A stretch of DNA of 64,000 nt from Sthenelais limicola (GCA_942159475.1 OW804095.1:93013740-93077739), one strand, 5' to 3'. Shown: positions 9,953 through 21,493, numbered from the stretch's first letter. Notes: generated from the letters alone by a model not told the origin. A program made the numbers and translations.

Positions 9953-10754
9953 ATAATAGAAAAATAGTAAACGGTGATTGGTGTCAGGGTAATTTGATTG
10001 AGGTATCTGTTTATTATCGAAAATTTGGAATAATAAACAACAGAGTACAAACACACAACAGTGCAAAGAGTAAAGAGACTTCATCTTCACAACTCCACCC
10101 ATTCAACAAGATGTGCCAAACTGGTGTTAAATCAAATGGTGCCAGAAAAGATCCAAATCAATGATTGACGTACATGTATATATATACGTCAATTTTAAGA
10201 TCCAGCTTCTCGATTTATTATCCATAATTTAACAATCCTCAAAAAAATATGATGCAAGCACCGAACATGTTGACCAAAGAACTGCCGAATTCGATATGAC
10301 TGTAGGCCTATGCTTTTGAAAATATATATATTATATTATGGTGCTGCCTCACCGTTCCAACACTAGCTTCTCCCCACACCTCAGACAGACCTGCTAAAGG
10401 CCTTTCCTGCTGAATATCTAATGTACACGAATGTCCAGAGTATGGCCATCATACCCTGCGCGTGGGAGGCAACCATGGCCTTTTCTTCGTCTGTTCATAA
10501 TTCATTCACCCTGCATTCACAATTTGCCTGTTCTCCTCTTACAACTGCATTGTAGCGCCTCTTAAAAATGTTCTGCGTCTTGTTTGCGTCAGAAATATGG
10601 AACTGTTGGGGGATTAATTAACGCGCTTGATAAATTCTTGTAGTGGGGACTTGGCGAAAGCAGAGGGGTGTATATCCGCTCACCGCCTGCATATATATTG
10701 ACATTAATAGCCGAGAAACATGGATATTCCAATGTGTTAAACCTGTGTTCTCAG
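9953..10754. other. Non-coding stretch
   Basis: No gene seen. A short palindrome with a TATATATA centre lies near 10166-10193. Confidence 0.4.
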
Positions 10755-11150
10755 TTAAAGCTGCATTCTCGATCAGCGACGAAGGCAATGTTGCCAAATT
10801 CACTTATAGGACTAGGTTTAATTCTGTTGTATGTTTATACAAAAATTTGAAGTCGAGAAAACGACCCCAGGTGAGCGATGATTAGTGAAGCTACCAGAGG
10901 AAAGGATTTCGGTAGGACTCCGAAATATAAACGAAAACTTTTATGAACCCAAGGAGCGAAAATAACGGGACCAAATCCTCCTGGGAAAAAACGGAACAAC
11001 ATGTAGAAAATTTATATTTATTTTATTTCTGCATTCATGCGCTATCACATATCGCTGATCGGCACCACACGTGTTTCAGCCGATTCGACATCAAATCTTA
11101 GGATAAACATTTAACAGCAGCCAAATATTGATAATTTCAGTCTTATAGGA
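10755..11150 (-). repeat. Two abutting fragments of family A
   Basis: It begins with the terminal motif TTAAAGCTGCATTCTC at 10755. It then has the family's internal blocks in reverse orientation: GAGAAAACG, GGTGAGCGATGATTAG, GATTTCGG and CAAATCCTCC. From about 11045 a forward-oriented piece follows (ATCGCTGATCGGC, AGCCGATTCGACATCAAAT, AACAGCAGCC). Confidence 0.55.
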
Positions 11151-11958
11151 CAAACAATGGGTAACCTGTATACGATTTTATACGTCTTATCCGGATGTAG
11201 CTTTAATTGGGAGCACTCAAGGTCAAACAGATATCTCGATGTTCAATTGATCTCAATTGCCTGTTGACAGATTAGCCCTAATGATGACGAACCATAATTA
11301 ACAAATAACATCCTGATGATATAGCCATAAATATTGTACCCAATCAAGCATTTCCCCCCAACCGGAACCCCTGGAATTACCTGCGGAAAAAGTCCATAAC
11401 ATAGCCTTAAAATGTTCCTTTATATATTATTATGGGCATAATATATCAGGTAACTAAGTTACTAAGTTGATATATACGCAGGTGCTGCTGTCATGGCCCT
11501 CCCTACCCGTCCGCCCTTCCCTACATCCAGAAGGTCTACCCAAGAGGCGAAAACCAAAACCACCAAAGACGCTTGCTTCAAAGCGCTCCCTTGCGCCTGT
11601 GGGCGATACAAAGTGTGAATGCGCATGTGCAAAGTCTCTCAGCTTTCAGGTGGTTTCCCATGAAATCTCTTACTTTGAAGCTATATATAGGGCTCAACGT
11701 TTCGATAGAATACTTCACTATTTGAACCGATTTGATCTTGCCTATAAAGGCATGTTCAAATCGTTCAGATTGTTTTAGTTTAACAAAAAGAAGTATCTGC
11801 TATATAGTCGTATGTAGTCCCGTATGGAGTTCATGTTAAATATGCAAACAAACATTTTCTGGCAGTATTTAATGAGCAAAATTCAAAACAAAATATGTTT
11901 GCAATTTTTTAATCATTTTATCATACCTATAATATATGGGAGATTAAGATATCCATCG
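11151..11958. other. Non-coding stretch with one unassigned open frame
   Basis: A 103-codon plus-strand frame at 11467-11778 contains a Lys/Pro/Arg-rich patch (KRRKPKPP). I do not recognise it. It has no splice or initiation context that I find convincing, and it may be chance. Confidence 0.3.
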
Positions 11959-12034
11959 AAAACGTAGGTATGTCAGTGATTGGACGCCTACTGCGTTAAT
12001 AGCTTTCCTTGCCCTAGAGTAGGCGCCCTAATCG
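11959..12034 (-). repeat. Family C element (short inverted repeat, GGACGCCTACT...)
   Basis: GGACGCCTACTGCG and AGTAGGCGCCC lie 47 bp apart end to end as an inverted pair. In reverse complement the 49.3-kb copy matches it, including the flank TATGTCAGTGRTTGGACG. Confidence 0.6.
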
Positions 12035-12525
12035 GATTATAATTGTATTTTGCGGTTTAGAGCGAGGGGGCCTTCCCTCAATTTGGAAGGACTCTCTCAA
12101 TTCTGAGCCTTAGGTGAAATCGCATTCCGATGCCTCTGAGTTCACATCCTGCGTTTTAGACCTCTCGGCAATGCCCCCCGAATTCACAAATTTATGTAAT
12201 CTATTTTTTGTGTAGGTAATTTCCATTTTTTATGGCAACTATGAAGTTGTCACAAAACTGCTGATGGAGCATATTCGATGTTGTAAATGTCATCTCTCTC
12301 TCTCTCTGCCAATACACCCCCTCCCTCCCTTCCTCACAAACACCCTCCCTCACTAACACCCACCTCTTGCAATCATACATTATGGCAGTATAGGCTACCA
12401 CCAGAGTCGTTGCCACAATTACATATACTACTTCTTTCTCTCTCGCCATTCTCCTAATGCTACTTGTGCGCTGCGGTGACTATAGTGTTGCGCACGCACC
12501 CATGGGATTGTTCGCTCAGAATTGT

Positions 12526-12842
12526 ATGGATCAGGTTGTCAGAGCATGTACCATCGGCTGTGCTAAAATTACAAATACTATGATTGTGTATATATTTGAT
12601 ATTCCACTGATTTAAAAAAAAACTTCGGTTATGTTGAACTGTATTTTTTAACTTCATTTTTGTTTTTGAATAATAACTTTAAAATTTCCTATTTATTATG
12701 TATTCATTTTTAACCCTTCAATAGAAGCATAACATACAGAATGGCCTGAATAATTCGATACGGCGAAAGATTCAAGTCAATCTTTAAATTTGAGCTATTT
12801 AGGGTGATTGGTGAAGTAGAATTGTGCATTTCAGGCGACCTC
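12526..12842 (+). repeat. Family B element copy
   Basis: It starts TCAGGTTGTCAGAGCATG and contains the diagnostic GGTTATGTTGAACTGTATTT block. It ends with GGTGATTGGTGAAGTAGAAT and TTTCAGGCGACC. It is longer than the 29-kb copy because of extra AT-rich sequence around 12660-12790. Low-complexity CT sequence lies just upstream at 12293-12360. Confidence 0.6.
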
Positions 12843-13109
12843 ACCCACAATTATAGATATACTACTGGTGGGCTCACCTGGTGTTGCTTTCCCATACAAT
12901 AGCTACTACAATATCTGTATTGTGTCTAGGGCTGAAGGTACAGCATGTCCTCCTCACATTCACATAGATTTAGCTTTGACCCACCCCATGATATGCGAAT
13001 ATAATACATAACGTTACATCTATTACCATTGGTACTTTTTATAACTGTTTTACTTGTAATAGTTAACAGCTGGTTTAACCTTATGAATGTTCTCTCTACT
13101 AAGATAGAT

Positions 13110-13114
<5 letters not shown>

Positions 13115-13172
<58 letters not shown>
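13115..13172. repeat. (TA)n microsatellite
   Basis: About 58 bp of alternating T and A. A run of G follows at 13207-13221. Confidence 0.95.
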
Positions 13173-13173
<1 letters not shown>

Positions 13174-13279
13174 CTTATATGTAGTCATCCAAGTAGTTAG
13201 AAATTAGGGGGGGGGGGGGGGAAATGCGTTGTGAAGGACGCATGGCTAACATAGCATAAATCAGAAGACGTTGCGTCTT

Positions 13280-13660
13280 ACGTTAGGGCCTATATTGCGT
13301 CCTGGCCAGCATCGGTGTTGACAAAGAATGTACGGTATACTTTCCCTCCCACCTTACTTATTTATAATACACACCAACCATATTTCATATCAAATGTAAG
13401 CTTGAACAATTTCCTGTCCTATAACGTGTGTTGTTTGGTGGTCAGTTGTCAGAAAGGCTTGAATAGCGAGGAAAACTGCGGATACAACACCCGCGAAATC
13501 TGGGAATACAAAAGGAGTACCTATGGTATTCCTATACATTGCTTTGGAAAGAAAGTAGTTCTCTGTTTGAAGCATAATTTACTGGGCGCATTAGAAGAAC
13601 CCAGCTGTCTGGGATAATGCCAACCCAGTGGAAATAAAATCTTTAAAAAAAAAAAAAAAT
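13280..13660 (+). repeat. Possible poly(A)-tailed retrocopy
   Basis: A polyadenylation-like AATAAA at 13633-13638 is followed at 13645-13659 by a run of about 15 A. A 100-codon open frame (13315-13617) ends just before. This arrangement suggests a reverse-transcribed insert, but I recognise no source gene and cannot fix the 5' end or a target duplication. Confidence 0.3.
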
Positions 13661-15749
13661 AAACTATAGAAACCCGTTTCATTATTAAAAAATGTACATA
13701 TGCATTGAACATACCCAACAACCATTCACTCCATCCAAATGAATATGATATTAATCCAGTTACTCATAAAAAATGGCATTATCAATATTATTATGACGAT
13801 TATACTGTTAGTAAATTATCTGAAGGTCAATTAGTTTAGGACACCTGTACCTACCTCTACACATTTAGTAAATTCTGTTAAATTAGGCTGACAAATCGTA
13901 AGTATACTAAGTATCATATTTGGTATTGTCTTGATCCAGAAGATCTGGTCTGTTATGTTGAACTTTATTTTGTATCTCATTTTTGTCTTGATGTAAGATA
14001 TTTGAAAGGAATTGTCAGAACGATTTGAGCATTTTCTGACAATCTGACCCTTAGAATATGACTTATATGACTTGGGCACACCAGAGCTATTCTTACGTTT
14101 ATCTCTGGTACTACTATAAGTACTATTATGCATAATATAGGTGTCAATATTAACACAACAAAGTTTACTATAACTTAGTCACTCACACAATGATGGGTGA
14201 AACTTGTAGAAATTCACTTCTAAGACACGAGCAGAATAGTTCTTTCATAGAGAACCCTCAGTATGATTCTCCCCATTGCTCATTTCAAGAATCTCTCCCA
14301 GTGTCCAATGCCCAGACAGGGGCGGACAATCTCAAAACGTTTGATTGATTCTCCATGTTTGCAAATACAATATGCTGGCGTCCTCAGTCCCCATCGCTCT
14401 CTTTCTTTCCCTCTGAGGTCACCAAGGAATGTGATTTGAATGGTCCAATATGGAAATTGAAAATCGCACTCAGCCATGTCTGTCTCCTGGGAAAGATGAG
14501 ATGAGGTCCGGTCACCAGGCGACGAGGCTATAACCCCCAATCATAGTGTCGCCCTGAGGCCTTTAGCACAGGGACATGAGCTGACCCTGACATCGTAGAA
14601 TTCATTTAAACACTAAAAGCAGGGTGGCCTATGGAGATTAAACGAACTGCGCCCCCGATATACATATACCTTTACACATTCTGCCAATGTCAGTGGTTGT
14701 TGCAGCAAATTTGATTTTAGATCATTTTAATTTCAAGATCATAGATGTTTGGCTTTTAGTTTCACTCATATATTATACCTCTATTTTGATATTATTGAAA
14801 CAATTGGAAAGTATATGTCTCTCTAAAGAAAGGACGATAACAATACGATGCAATTAGTTGCTATTGATAATATTCAGGGAATTCGGAAACTACAGTAGCT
14901 GGCTTCACTGGAAAATGGAATGAAGATACTGAAGTTGAAGTGTTGTGTTTTGGTTGTGTTTAACTGTATTTTGAGCTGCCTCATTGTTATATTACATTTA
15001 GATGATTTGAGAGGATAGGTGAAGGTGATTAGTCCATTTCCTGACGTTCTAAGCGATATATACTCTATGAGGATGATTTCCCAGTTCTTGCAATCTGATT
15101 AGCTGGGTGTGTGTGTGTGGGTGGCGAGGGGCGGGATTCGGCAACACGATCTCCTGCTGCATAGTAATAAGTAGAAAGTGACTGGCAATGGTTGCCAATA
15201 CAACCACTCCATTCATGAAACCTTGGAATCTTTGTATATATGGCTGACACTGTTGCTATAGGGAAGGGTCAGCCTGGCTTGCCCCTGAGCCTCTGGCTTG
15301 GACACACATAGAACAAAGAGGTTAAAAGATTTCTCCTCTGGTATACTCCCATACAAATACCGCTAGGGACCAGCTCGGGTCACTGGAAATAATGGCTCCG
15401 TTGGACTAGCATTGGGGTCGAGGGACGGTATAGCCTAGGTTGCCATGCACTCTTTTCTTTTCACTAACTCTTACCTACCTTGTGGGTAGGTATAGGTGTT
15501 AGGAATTGAATTGAATTGAAATAGTTTTATTCAGATCTTGACTGCAAATTAGGGAGGTCTCCAGCAAAATGGGAGGTATTCTAGTCCCATAGTCCTTTTA
15601 CAGTAAATTGAGCAGAGGACAATCCCTCTTGCAATCATTGACTGAAGTCGACGAGGTGGTGTGTAGGAAGACAGCGTCTTCCTGTGTGGTCCTGCAATTT
15701 TAGTTCGTTTCACTGGAAATATTTCCTATGAGTGAAACAATGAATCGAA
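13661..15749. other. Non-coding stretch with two family B fragments
   Basis: Family B fragments lie at about 13937-14046 (GTTATGTTGAACTTTATTTT to CATTTTCTGACAATC) and 14950-15052 (GTTTAACTGTATTTTGAG to CATTTCCTGACGTTC). An 86-codon minus-strand frame at 14280-14540 is unassigned. GAATT repeats lie near 15500-15520. No gene is supported. Confidence 0.5.
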
Positions 15750-16105
15750 AAACCAAACACAAACCAAGGGCAAGCTTTCCGAAGCTTTATCTGCAAACTG
15801 CCAGAAAAAACACCACCACAAACTAATAACGGTACATGCTGTATCTACAAGCTGCCCCAAACCAAACCACCACAAACTATAAACGTAGAGCAGTATAGAT
15901 CTTCACGCTACTAAACCCAAACACACCAAGCATGGTCCACAGGCATGCTGTATCTACAAGCTACCCCAAAGCCAAACCACCATAATTCACGAACGGTATG
16001 CAGTATCTTCCCGCTACCAAATTCAAACAAAGCTAACATGAACCAAGGGCATGCTGTATCTACAAGCAGCCCAAACAAAACAACCACAAACTACAAGTCT
16101 CTCAT
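15750..16105. repeat. Tandem array, unit about 107 bp built of two half-units
   Basis: CATGCTGTATCTACAAGC recurs at 15835, 15944 and 16050. Between these, a related half-unit (GCAGTATCTTCCCGCTACCAA and variants) recurs, so each unit of about 107 bp looks like a duplicated ancestor of about 53 bp. The first half-unit near 15785 is diverged. A reading frame through it is a by-product. Confidence 0.75.
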
Positions 16106-16892
16106 ACAGTTTCGTGTAGCTTTTATTATATTATTTTAGTTTCTTTCTTCTCAAGTAGCTTTGATTCCTAAGATTCTCTTTCTATCTTTCTTCCCGACCC
16201 GACCCGACCCGCCATCTAAATATACCTGACTCAATACTTTTCCTTTCCAAGATGGCGGCTAAGACTTGTTGATGGAGGAAATGTGAAATATGATGAGTCA
16301 TGGCGCCACACCGTCATTATGGGCGTCGGGCGGGCGCCAGAACTGATGTGTCATCTTAGATAATAGCTTTCACAAGGTGTCCAAATTTAATCCCTATAAA
16401 CAAGTGACAGCTTAAAATGCACGTCAAATTTATTTCAAGGCATCTGATCTAATCCCTATTTGATGAACTGGGAGAGTGCGGTATGAACGCTGGGTTACTG
16501 CTATCTAATCAGTTCATATTACAGCGGTCCGGCTCTAGGTATGCAGGCAGAATAGGGAAATTCTAAAATTCTAAAATGTGTGAGTTCCAAATTATTGATG
16601 ATCCATTGTCATGGAGTAATTGTAAGAATGTTTCAATAATTGGAATTTGTGAGAGGCAGTAATTTGAATAAAGATGATGTTAGTGAGAGAAAGGGAAAGA
16701 AGAAATAGCAGAAGAGGATAAGAAGATAATGATAATTAGAAGGAAGGATGGATTCCTTTATTTCGTCAAAGTGTGATGATAATTCAAAGCGTGATGATAA
16801 TAAATGTTTGACAAGAAATGATTGTCTGGTATACAACCAGGACAACAGACCACGCCCATTGCTTCGCAATGAATATTATGGAAAGTGGGATT
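16106..16892. other. Non-coding stretch
   Basis: It holds a CCCGA repeat near 16195-16212. No gene is supported. Confidence 0.4.
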
Positions 16893-18610
16893 AAACCACC
16901 AATAAATCGCCAATAATGTTGGCAAAAACTCCGACAAAATCGGCGACATTTCTTCTACAATGCTGATTATGTCGGTAAGTTACCGATAGTATCATTTCTA
17001 CAGCAACATTGTTGGCGAATTAATTTTGTTGTTTCAAAATCTAAAGAATTTTTTTATGACTTTAGCATGTTCGCCGATGAGGCAGCCGATAAGGCGGTAA
17101 AAAAATAATTTGTCGCCCGCTATGTCGGCCGATTGTTGGGTTCAATTTTTATTTAAAAAAAATCCAAATGGATGGCCAAATGACAACCAGTTGGTGGAAT
17201 TGCTCATACTTCTCTCTCCCCCTCTCTCTCTCTGTATGTATACATGCAGAGGGATAAAGGGGGGCAGAGAGGACAGATGGGAGGGAGAGAGAGAGGGGGG
17301 GGGGGGGAGAGTGAGGAGGGAGAGAGTGAGGAGGGAGAGAAGAGAGATACCTGTAAACATACATAAATCTATGTTCTAGATCGTATGATATGTCTGGCTG
17401 GTACCTGGTACCTAAGTTTATTGTAGTCATTAATTAGAATGAGGATATGTGCTACCATACATACATACTTAATTATCATACATGATTATACAAATCAGAA
17501 AATTAGTGCTGCCTCTATTATTTTCCCTGGCATATGAAGTGACTTGTGAAAATGTCACGATACGCGACGGTCATGATATGTGACGGAATTTTCAGAAATG
17601 ACGCGCGTCGCGGTAACACTGACACAGGAAAGGTTTTTTTTAGGAAATAAGGTGATCGTGTACATCAAAATAATTGCGAAACTGTCAGCATCATGTAGAA
17701 TTTTAAATGATCCAAATCGGTGAAGATCTCGCAAGACTGAAACTATATTTATAATTATTACACATCCAATTGTGACGATTATCACACATTTATTTGTGAT
17801 ATATTTTATGCAATGCTATTCCTATGCAAAAATTGCAAAAGCGACCTTTCCTCACGTTTTGGCCCCTAGATTCCTTAATATTTGAGCCTGAATGTTAATT
17901 CTTTTAGGATTATATAGAGGAGAATATCATACTTTCGGGACATGATACTCCCAATTATGTCCTTTTAACTTCATTTTTTTTTCAATTTCCAATCCTTAAA
18001 TGCAAGACTTTTCTGAGAATGGCCCTTAAATGAACAAAAGAATGAGAAGCCATATTATTCCTCATTCTACCATTTAGCTATATATCACAATACAATTTGA
18101 TAATCACATGATAATTATATAATTTAATACAACACTTACACTTCTATCATGAAAACATCCATGATATAGCGTTTTTTCTTATGTATTCGTTCCTTCTATC
18201 AAACCAAGATGTTAAAATAAACATGAGGGTATTGATCTTGAAACCATGCCCTGAAGGTTACAAATAAATTCAATAAATTCAAGAATATAATATGTTCGGG
18301 TCTCATCAAAAGTATGGACCATAATCTTCAAAATTTTAATTTTAAGATTCAGGGGAACGTGAATAATCGGCTGACATTGACGGCCGCCCTGTCGGCAAAT
18401 TGAAGTTAAATCAACAACATATCGGCCGACCTGTCCGCTGACTAGAAGAACATTTTAAAAAATTTAGAAGATATGTGAGACCTATTAGTAGTTGACTCAC
18501 TTATGTCGGCTGTGACAACCGACATAATCGGAAAGTGACCGATAATTAATTTAATAATGATTTTTCAGGAGAAAAAGTCGGCTGACAAAATTAAAAAGGC
18601 GGGTTCAGAA
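16893..18610. mobile_element. Candidate DNA element with GTCGGC-rich palindromic arms
   Basis: The left arm (about 16893-17140) and right arm (about 18355-18605) are packed with GTCGGC, GCCGAC, CGGCCGA and CCGATAA words. Such words are rare between the arms. The interior has no transposase frame and includes a CT/GA low-complexity block (17213-17345) that accounts for the open frames there. I could not find convincing terminal repeats or a target duplication, so the ends are estimates. The same design with other words occurs at 44709-45926 and 60143-62155. Confidence 0.5.
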
Positions 18611-19339
18611 TAGGTTTACATAACCGAACATATTGTTTTAATCTGTGTAGTAGGCTACTAAATATGCCCAGATATACCTAGTATTTTTCATTTCCCTGCC
18701 TTATTTAGCAGCATTTATAAAATGTGTAAAGCTGCCGATTGTACATGTTCTGAGAACCTGATCTATATGTATTATAATACTGCTTTCTCGACCCATACGC
18801 AGTACGAAGGATCTTGACAAGCTTCAAGGCTTTGAAGGCATATCAAGCCTGAAGAATGGAAATGGTTTTCATAATGAAGGAAGGATTATGTGTGAACGTT
18901 ATTTCATGTGAGGACTTTGCATATTGGTATTGATGACCTTGCAGCCTTCCTCACATCAATATAGATGAGGGAAAGTAATATCAACTGCCAGAGAATATGG
19001 GAGTGTAAGATTGTGAGAAGCTATTTCGCAAATGTTTTTTCTCTCTTTCAGTTCCTCAACTATAAACAATGCTGCACTCATCCTTGTCTCTCAGTTCTCA
19101 TGGACACCAAGAGAAAATTGTTGTTTAAAAACATTACCTTTTTTCATTTATTACATTACTTTAAAAAATTAGTGTGATGAGAAATTGATTATTAACATGA
19201 CCATGTTTCCATGGAATTGAAGAATTCTATCGCTCGCCTCGGATAACTGAGAAATGATTGTCTGGATGAAAGCGTCATGATAAATACATGTACATGCCTT
19301 TTTATTCAATTTTTAAAAAATCTTATTTAAAAAATACAT
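18611..19339. other. Non-coding stretch
   Basis: No gene or named repeat seen. Confidence 0.4.
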
Positions 19340-19440
19340 TTTGAATTGGGACGCCTACTCCACTGTCGGGAAAGTCATTTGCTGATATACCAATTGTATC
19401 TGACCTGAGAGGCTCTGAGCATATATATAGACTGTACATA
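19340..19440 (+). repeat. Family C element copy (internally deleted)
   Basis: It matches 49317-49420 at both ends (GGGACGCCTACTCC, then GATATACCAATTGTATCTGA and CTGAGAGGCTCTGAG). It lacks about 25 bp between them, including the second inverted arm. Confidence 0.5.
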
Positions 19441-19693
19441 TGGTACACAATGGCGTCAATACAGGTAGACGCGTCCAGCCGGTGGTAGCATAAAAACGGA
19501 ATTACCAGTGATCAGACAAACAATTTAGGCATATAACCAAGCAACCAGCATAGGAGGTGTCTTGGGACATGGTGTTTTTATGAAAATTATATAGACGGAT
19601 TCTGGAACTTTTTACACCGGTGAGCGATAGTGGGAGTAATTGCGACGTATTGGCGTGAACCACTGCATAGCATAAACATCAACACAAAGGAAA

Positions 19694-20194
19694 ATGTCGG
19701 GAAGGTCTAAAGGAAGTAAGAAACGCAAGGCAGCCAACACAAGGGCAGCCGAAACTTCGCACGATCTAACTCTCAGTCAACAGGCAAAGGAGATTGAGGC
19801 GTTAGGAACCCAACTAAAGGAGTTAAAAGCGTTAGTGGAAAAAGAAAAGTCAGAGAAAGTAAGTGCTCCTAGTTCAGAACAAGCCGATGCCATCGTATTG
19901 AACACCCATTTCATCAATGATTTGATAATAGACTTGGACTCAGAAATTTTCAGTAGAAAGCAACTCGAAAATGTAATATTTGATGTGAAGCGCCAAGTGG
20001 GGTATATTGACTCAGATATTCAGGATTGCAAGAAGTCGATCAATAATTGTGAGATGCAAAGTAAGGAAAATTATATGGAAATAGAAGGACTTGACTATTA
20101 CAAGGGAGAAAGTATCGTCAATGCAGTAGTGAATCTGTTCAGGCTAATTGTCCCGCACATAACCGATGACATCGTGCAAAAAGCATACCGATAG
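19694..20194 (+). CDS. LINE ORF1, N-terminal part (ends at in-frame TAG)
   Basis: A 166-residue open frame starting at ATG 19694. A Lys/Arg-rich head (SKGSKKRKAANTR) is followed by a heptad-like coiled coil (about 26-57, LSQQAKEIEALGTQLKELKA). A second helical stretch (about 85-125) leads to the start of an RRM-like unit (ENYMEIEGLDYY, about 126-137). This order is that of L1/CR1-type ORF1 proteins, which trimerise through the coiled coil and bind the element RNA. It stops at TAG 20192-20194 after QKAYR, a point where relatives continue with a conserved A-x-R-x-G segment, and the same frame resumes at once. The stop is therefore probably a mutation in this copy. Confidence 0.8.
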   Translation: MSGRSKGSKKRKAANTRAAETSHDLTLSQQAKEIEALGTQLKELKALVEKEKSEKVSAPSSEQADAIVLNTHFINDLIIDLDSEIFSRKQLENVIFDVKRQVGYIDSDIQDCKKSINNCEMQSKENYMEIEGLDYYKGESIVNAVVNLFRLIVPHITDDIVQKAYR

Positions 20195-21493
20195 GGTTAT
20201 GCTAAGGGTAAAATACCGCCCAAAGCAATTGTGAAGGTTACGCACCTAGGTTTTAAGGATCTAATTATACGTGAGCAGGGGGTCTTGAAGGACACAACAA
20301 AATTCCAGGGACCTCGGTACAACTACTTGAAGTATATTAAGATGAACAACATCATACCGCAAAGAATTCAACAGAAAAGAAGCCTAATAAACCAGATCGC
20401 GAAAAGAGCCCAACGATTGGGAGGCGATCCCAATGAGAACAAGGCCAAAGGGGATAGGCTGATGTTGGATGGAAAGATTATAAATCATAGCATCCTTGAT
20501 ACGATACCAGAGAAATTACAGCCGGAAACGACTAAGGTAATTCCGATCAAAGACGGGTACGCATTTCAAGGGGAACCTGCGTTCCTTTCGAACTTCCATC
20601 CGTGTAAAATACAATATGAGGAATATGATACCCTTGAACAAGCATACTTTGCTAAAAAGGCAGAGGTAGTAGATAAGATGAGACTACGACAGAAGATCAT
20701 AAATCTCCGTGATCCAAGGGCCTGTAAAAGGATTGGGGAAGCACTACCGGATAATGAGACATGGGGTAAACACAAGAATAAGATAATGCAGGAGCTTGTG
20801 TTCCACAAATTCGACCAAAATCCGACCCTAAGAAGGAAACTGATAGGTCTTGGAAACTGTCTATTAGTAGAGGCGACAGGTAACCGAGAATACGGTGCAG
20901 GTGTCAATCTAAGAAGTTATAGGCTCATGGATGGCTCCTGGGAGGGACAAAACCTCCTAGGGAAAACACTGATGAAAGTCAGGGAACAAATGAGGGCAAA
21001 ATATCCCAGCGAAGCACCAATTTCCCCTATCAATAAACATCAGAAGCATGACATCTTCAAATACAAGCAACATGCTAAAGATAGAAGATCGAGCGTACAG
21101 GTAGGAGATAACACAGGCGGTATCATCCTACCCAAGGCAAGGGAGAAAGATGACACAAGGACGTCCATGACAGCAAGGCCAATATACAGACAAGATTCCA
21201 GACCACAACATCGCAAGACACAAGATGAAGAAGAAATGGAAATACAAGTAGGATCAATCCATAGTGAATTGGTACATGAGGATCCAATGAACCAGTATCT
21301 CGAGCAAAACAGACAGATGACTCAAGATAAAGACTCTTTTGAAAAATCTGATTTCGGAAGAGCTTTACAAAGACACCGTATATCAACACCAGTAATCGAT
21401 ACAAATGTGCTTGAGAGATCATACAGGAACCTAAGCATAAATGCTGGAACATCCTCTAAATTGGACTGGTTGAAAAATGGTACATATTTCTAA
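20195..21493 (+). CDS. LINE ORF1, C-terminal part with a NADAR (YbiA-like) domain
   Basis: The frame continues from the TAG with GYAKGKIPPKAIVKV, the rest of the RRM-like unit. An ORF1 C-terminal-like segment follows (RSLINQIAKRAQRLGG, then LMLDGKII). A complete NADAR domain of about 150 residues then spans nt 20555-21004. Its signatures are FLSNFHPCKI, the conserved Glu in TLEQAYFAKKAE (20636-20638), ACKRIGEALP, IMQELVFHKFDQNPTLRRKL, LLVEATGNREYGAG and NLLGKTLMKVREQM. Characterised NADAR/YbiA proteins are N-glycosidases acting on ADP-ribose-type substrates and riboflavin intermediates. In the D-x-x-W-G box the aligned residues are Asn and Tyr, so activity is uncertain. The tail (about 21005-21493) is polar and looks disordered. 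The role in the element is unknown. Confidence 0.88.
   Translation, partial: GYAKGKIPPKAIVKVTHLGFKDLIIREQGVLKDTTKFQGPRYNYLKYIKMNNIIPQRIQQKRSLINQIAKRAQRLGGDPNENKAKGDRLMLDGKIINHSILDTIPEKLQPETTKVIPIKDGYAFQGEPAFLSNFHPCKIQYEEYDTLEQAYFAKKAEVVDKMRLRQKIINLRDPRACKRIGEALPDNETWGKHKNKIMQELVFHKFDQNPTLRRKLIGLGNCLLVEATGNREYGAGVNLRSYRLMDGSWEGQNLLGKTLMKVREQMRAKYPSEAPISPINKHQKHDIFKYKQHAKDRRSSVQVGDNTGGIILPKAREKDDTRTSMTARPIYRQDSRPQHRKTQDEEEMEIQVGSIHSELVHEDPMNQYLEQNRQMTQDKDSFEKSDFGRALQRHRISTPVIDTNVLERSYRNLSINAGTSSKLDWLKNGTYF

Noticed and set aside
14280..14540. 86-codon minus-strand frame as a gene
   Set aside because: No motif, no splice sites and no supporting context. It stays possible but unsupported.
15750..16105. 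CRISPR-like array
   Set aside because: Units of about 107 bp differ throughout, without a short constant repeat and unique spacers, and the DNA is eukaryotic.
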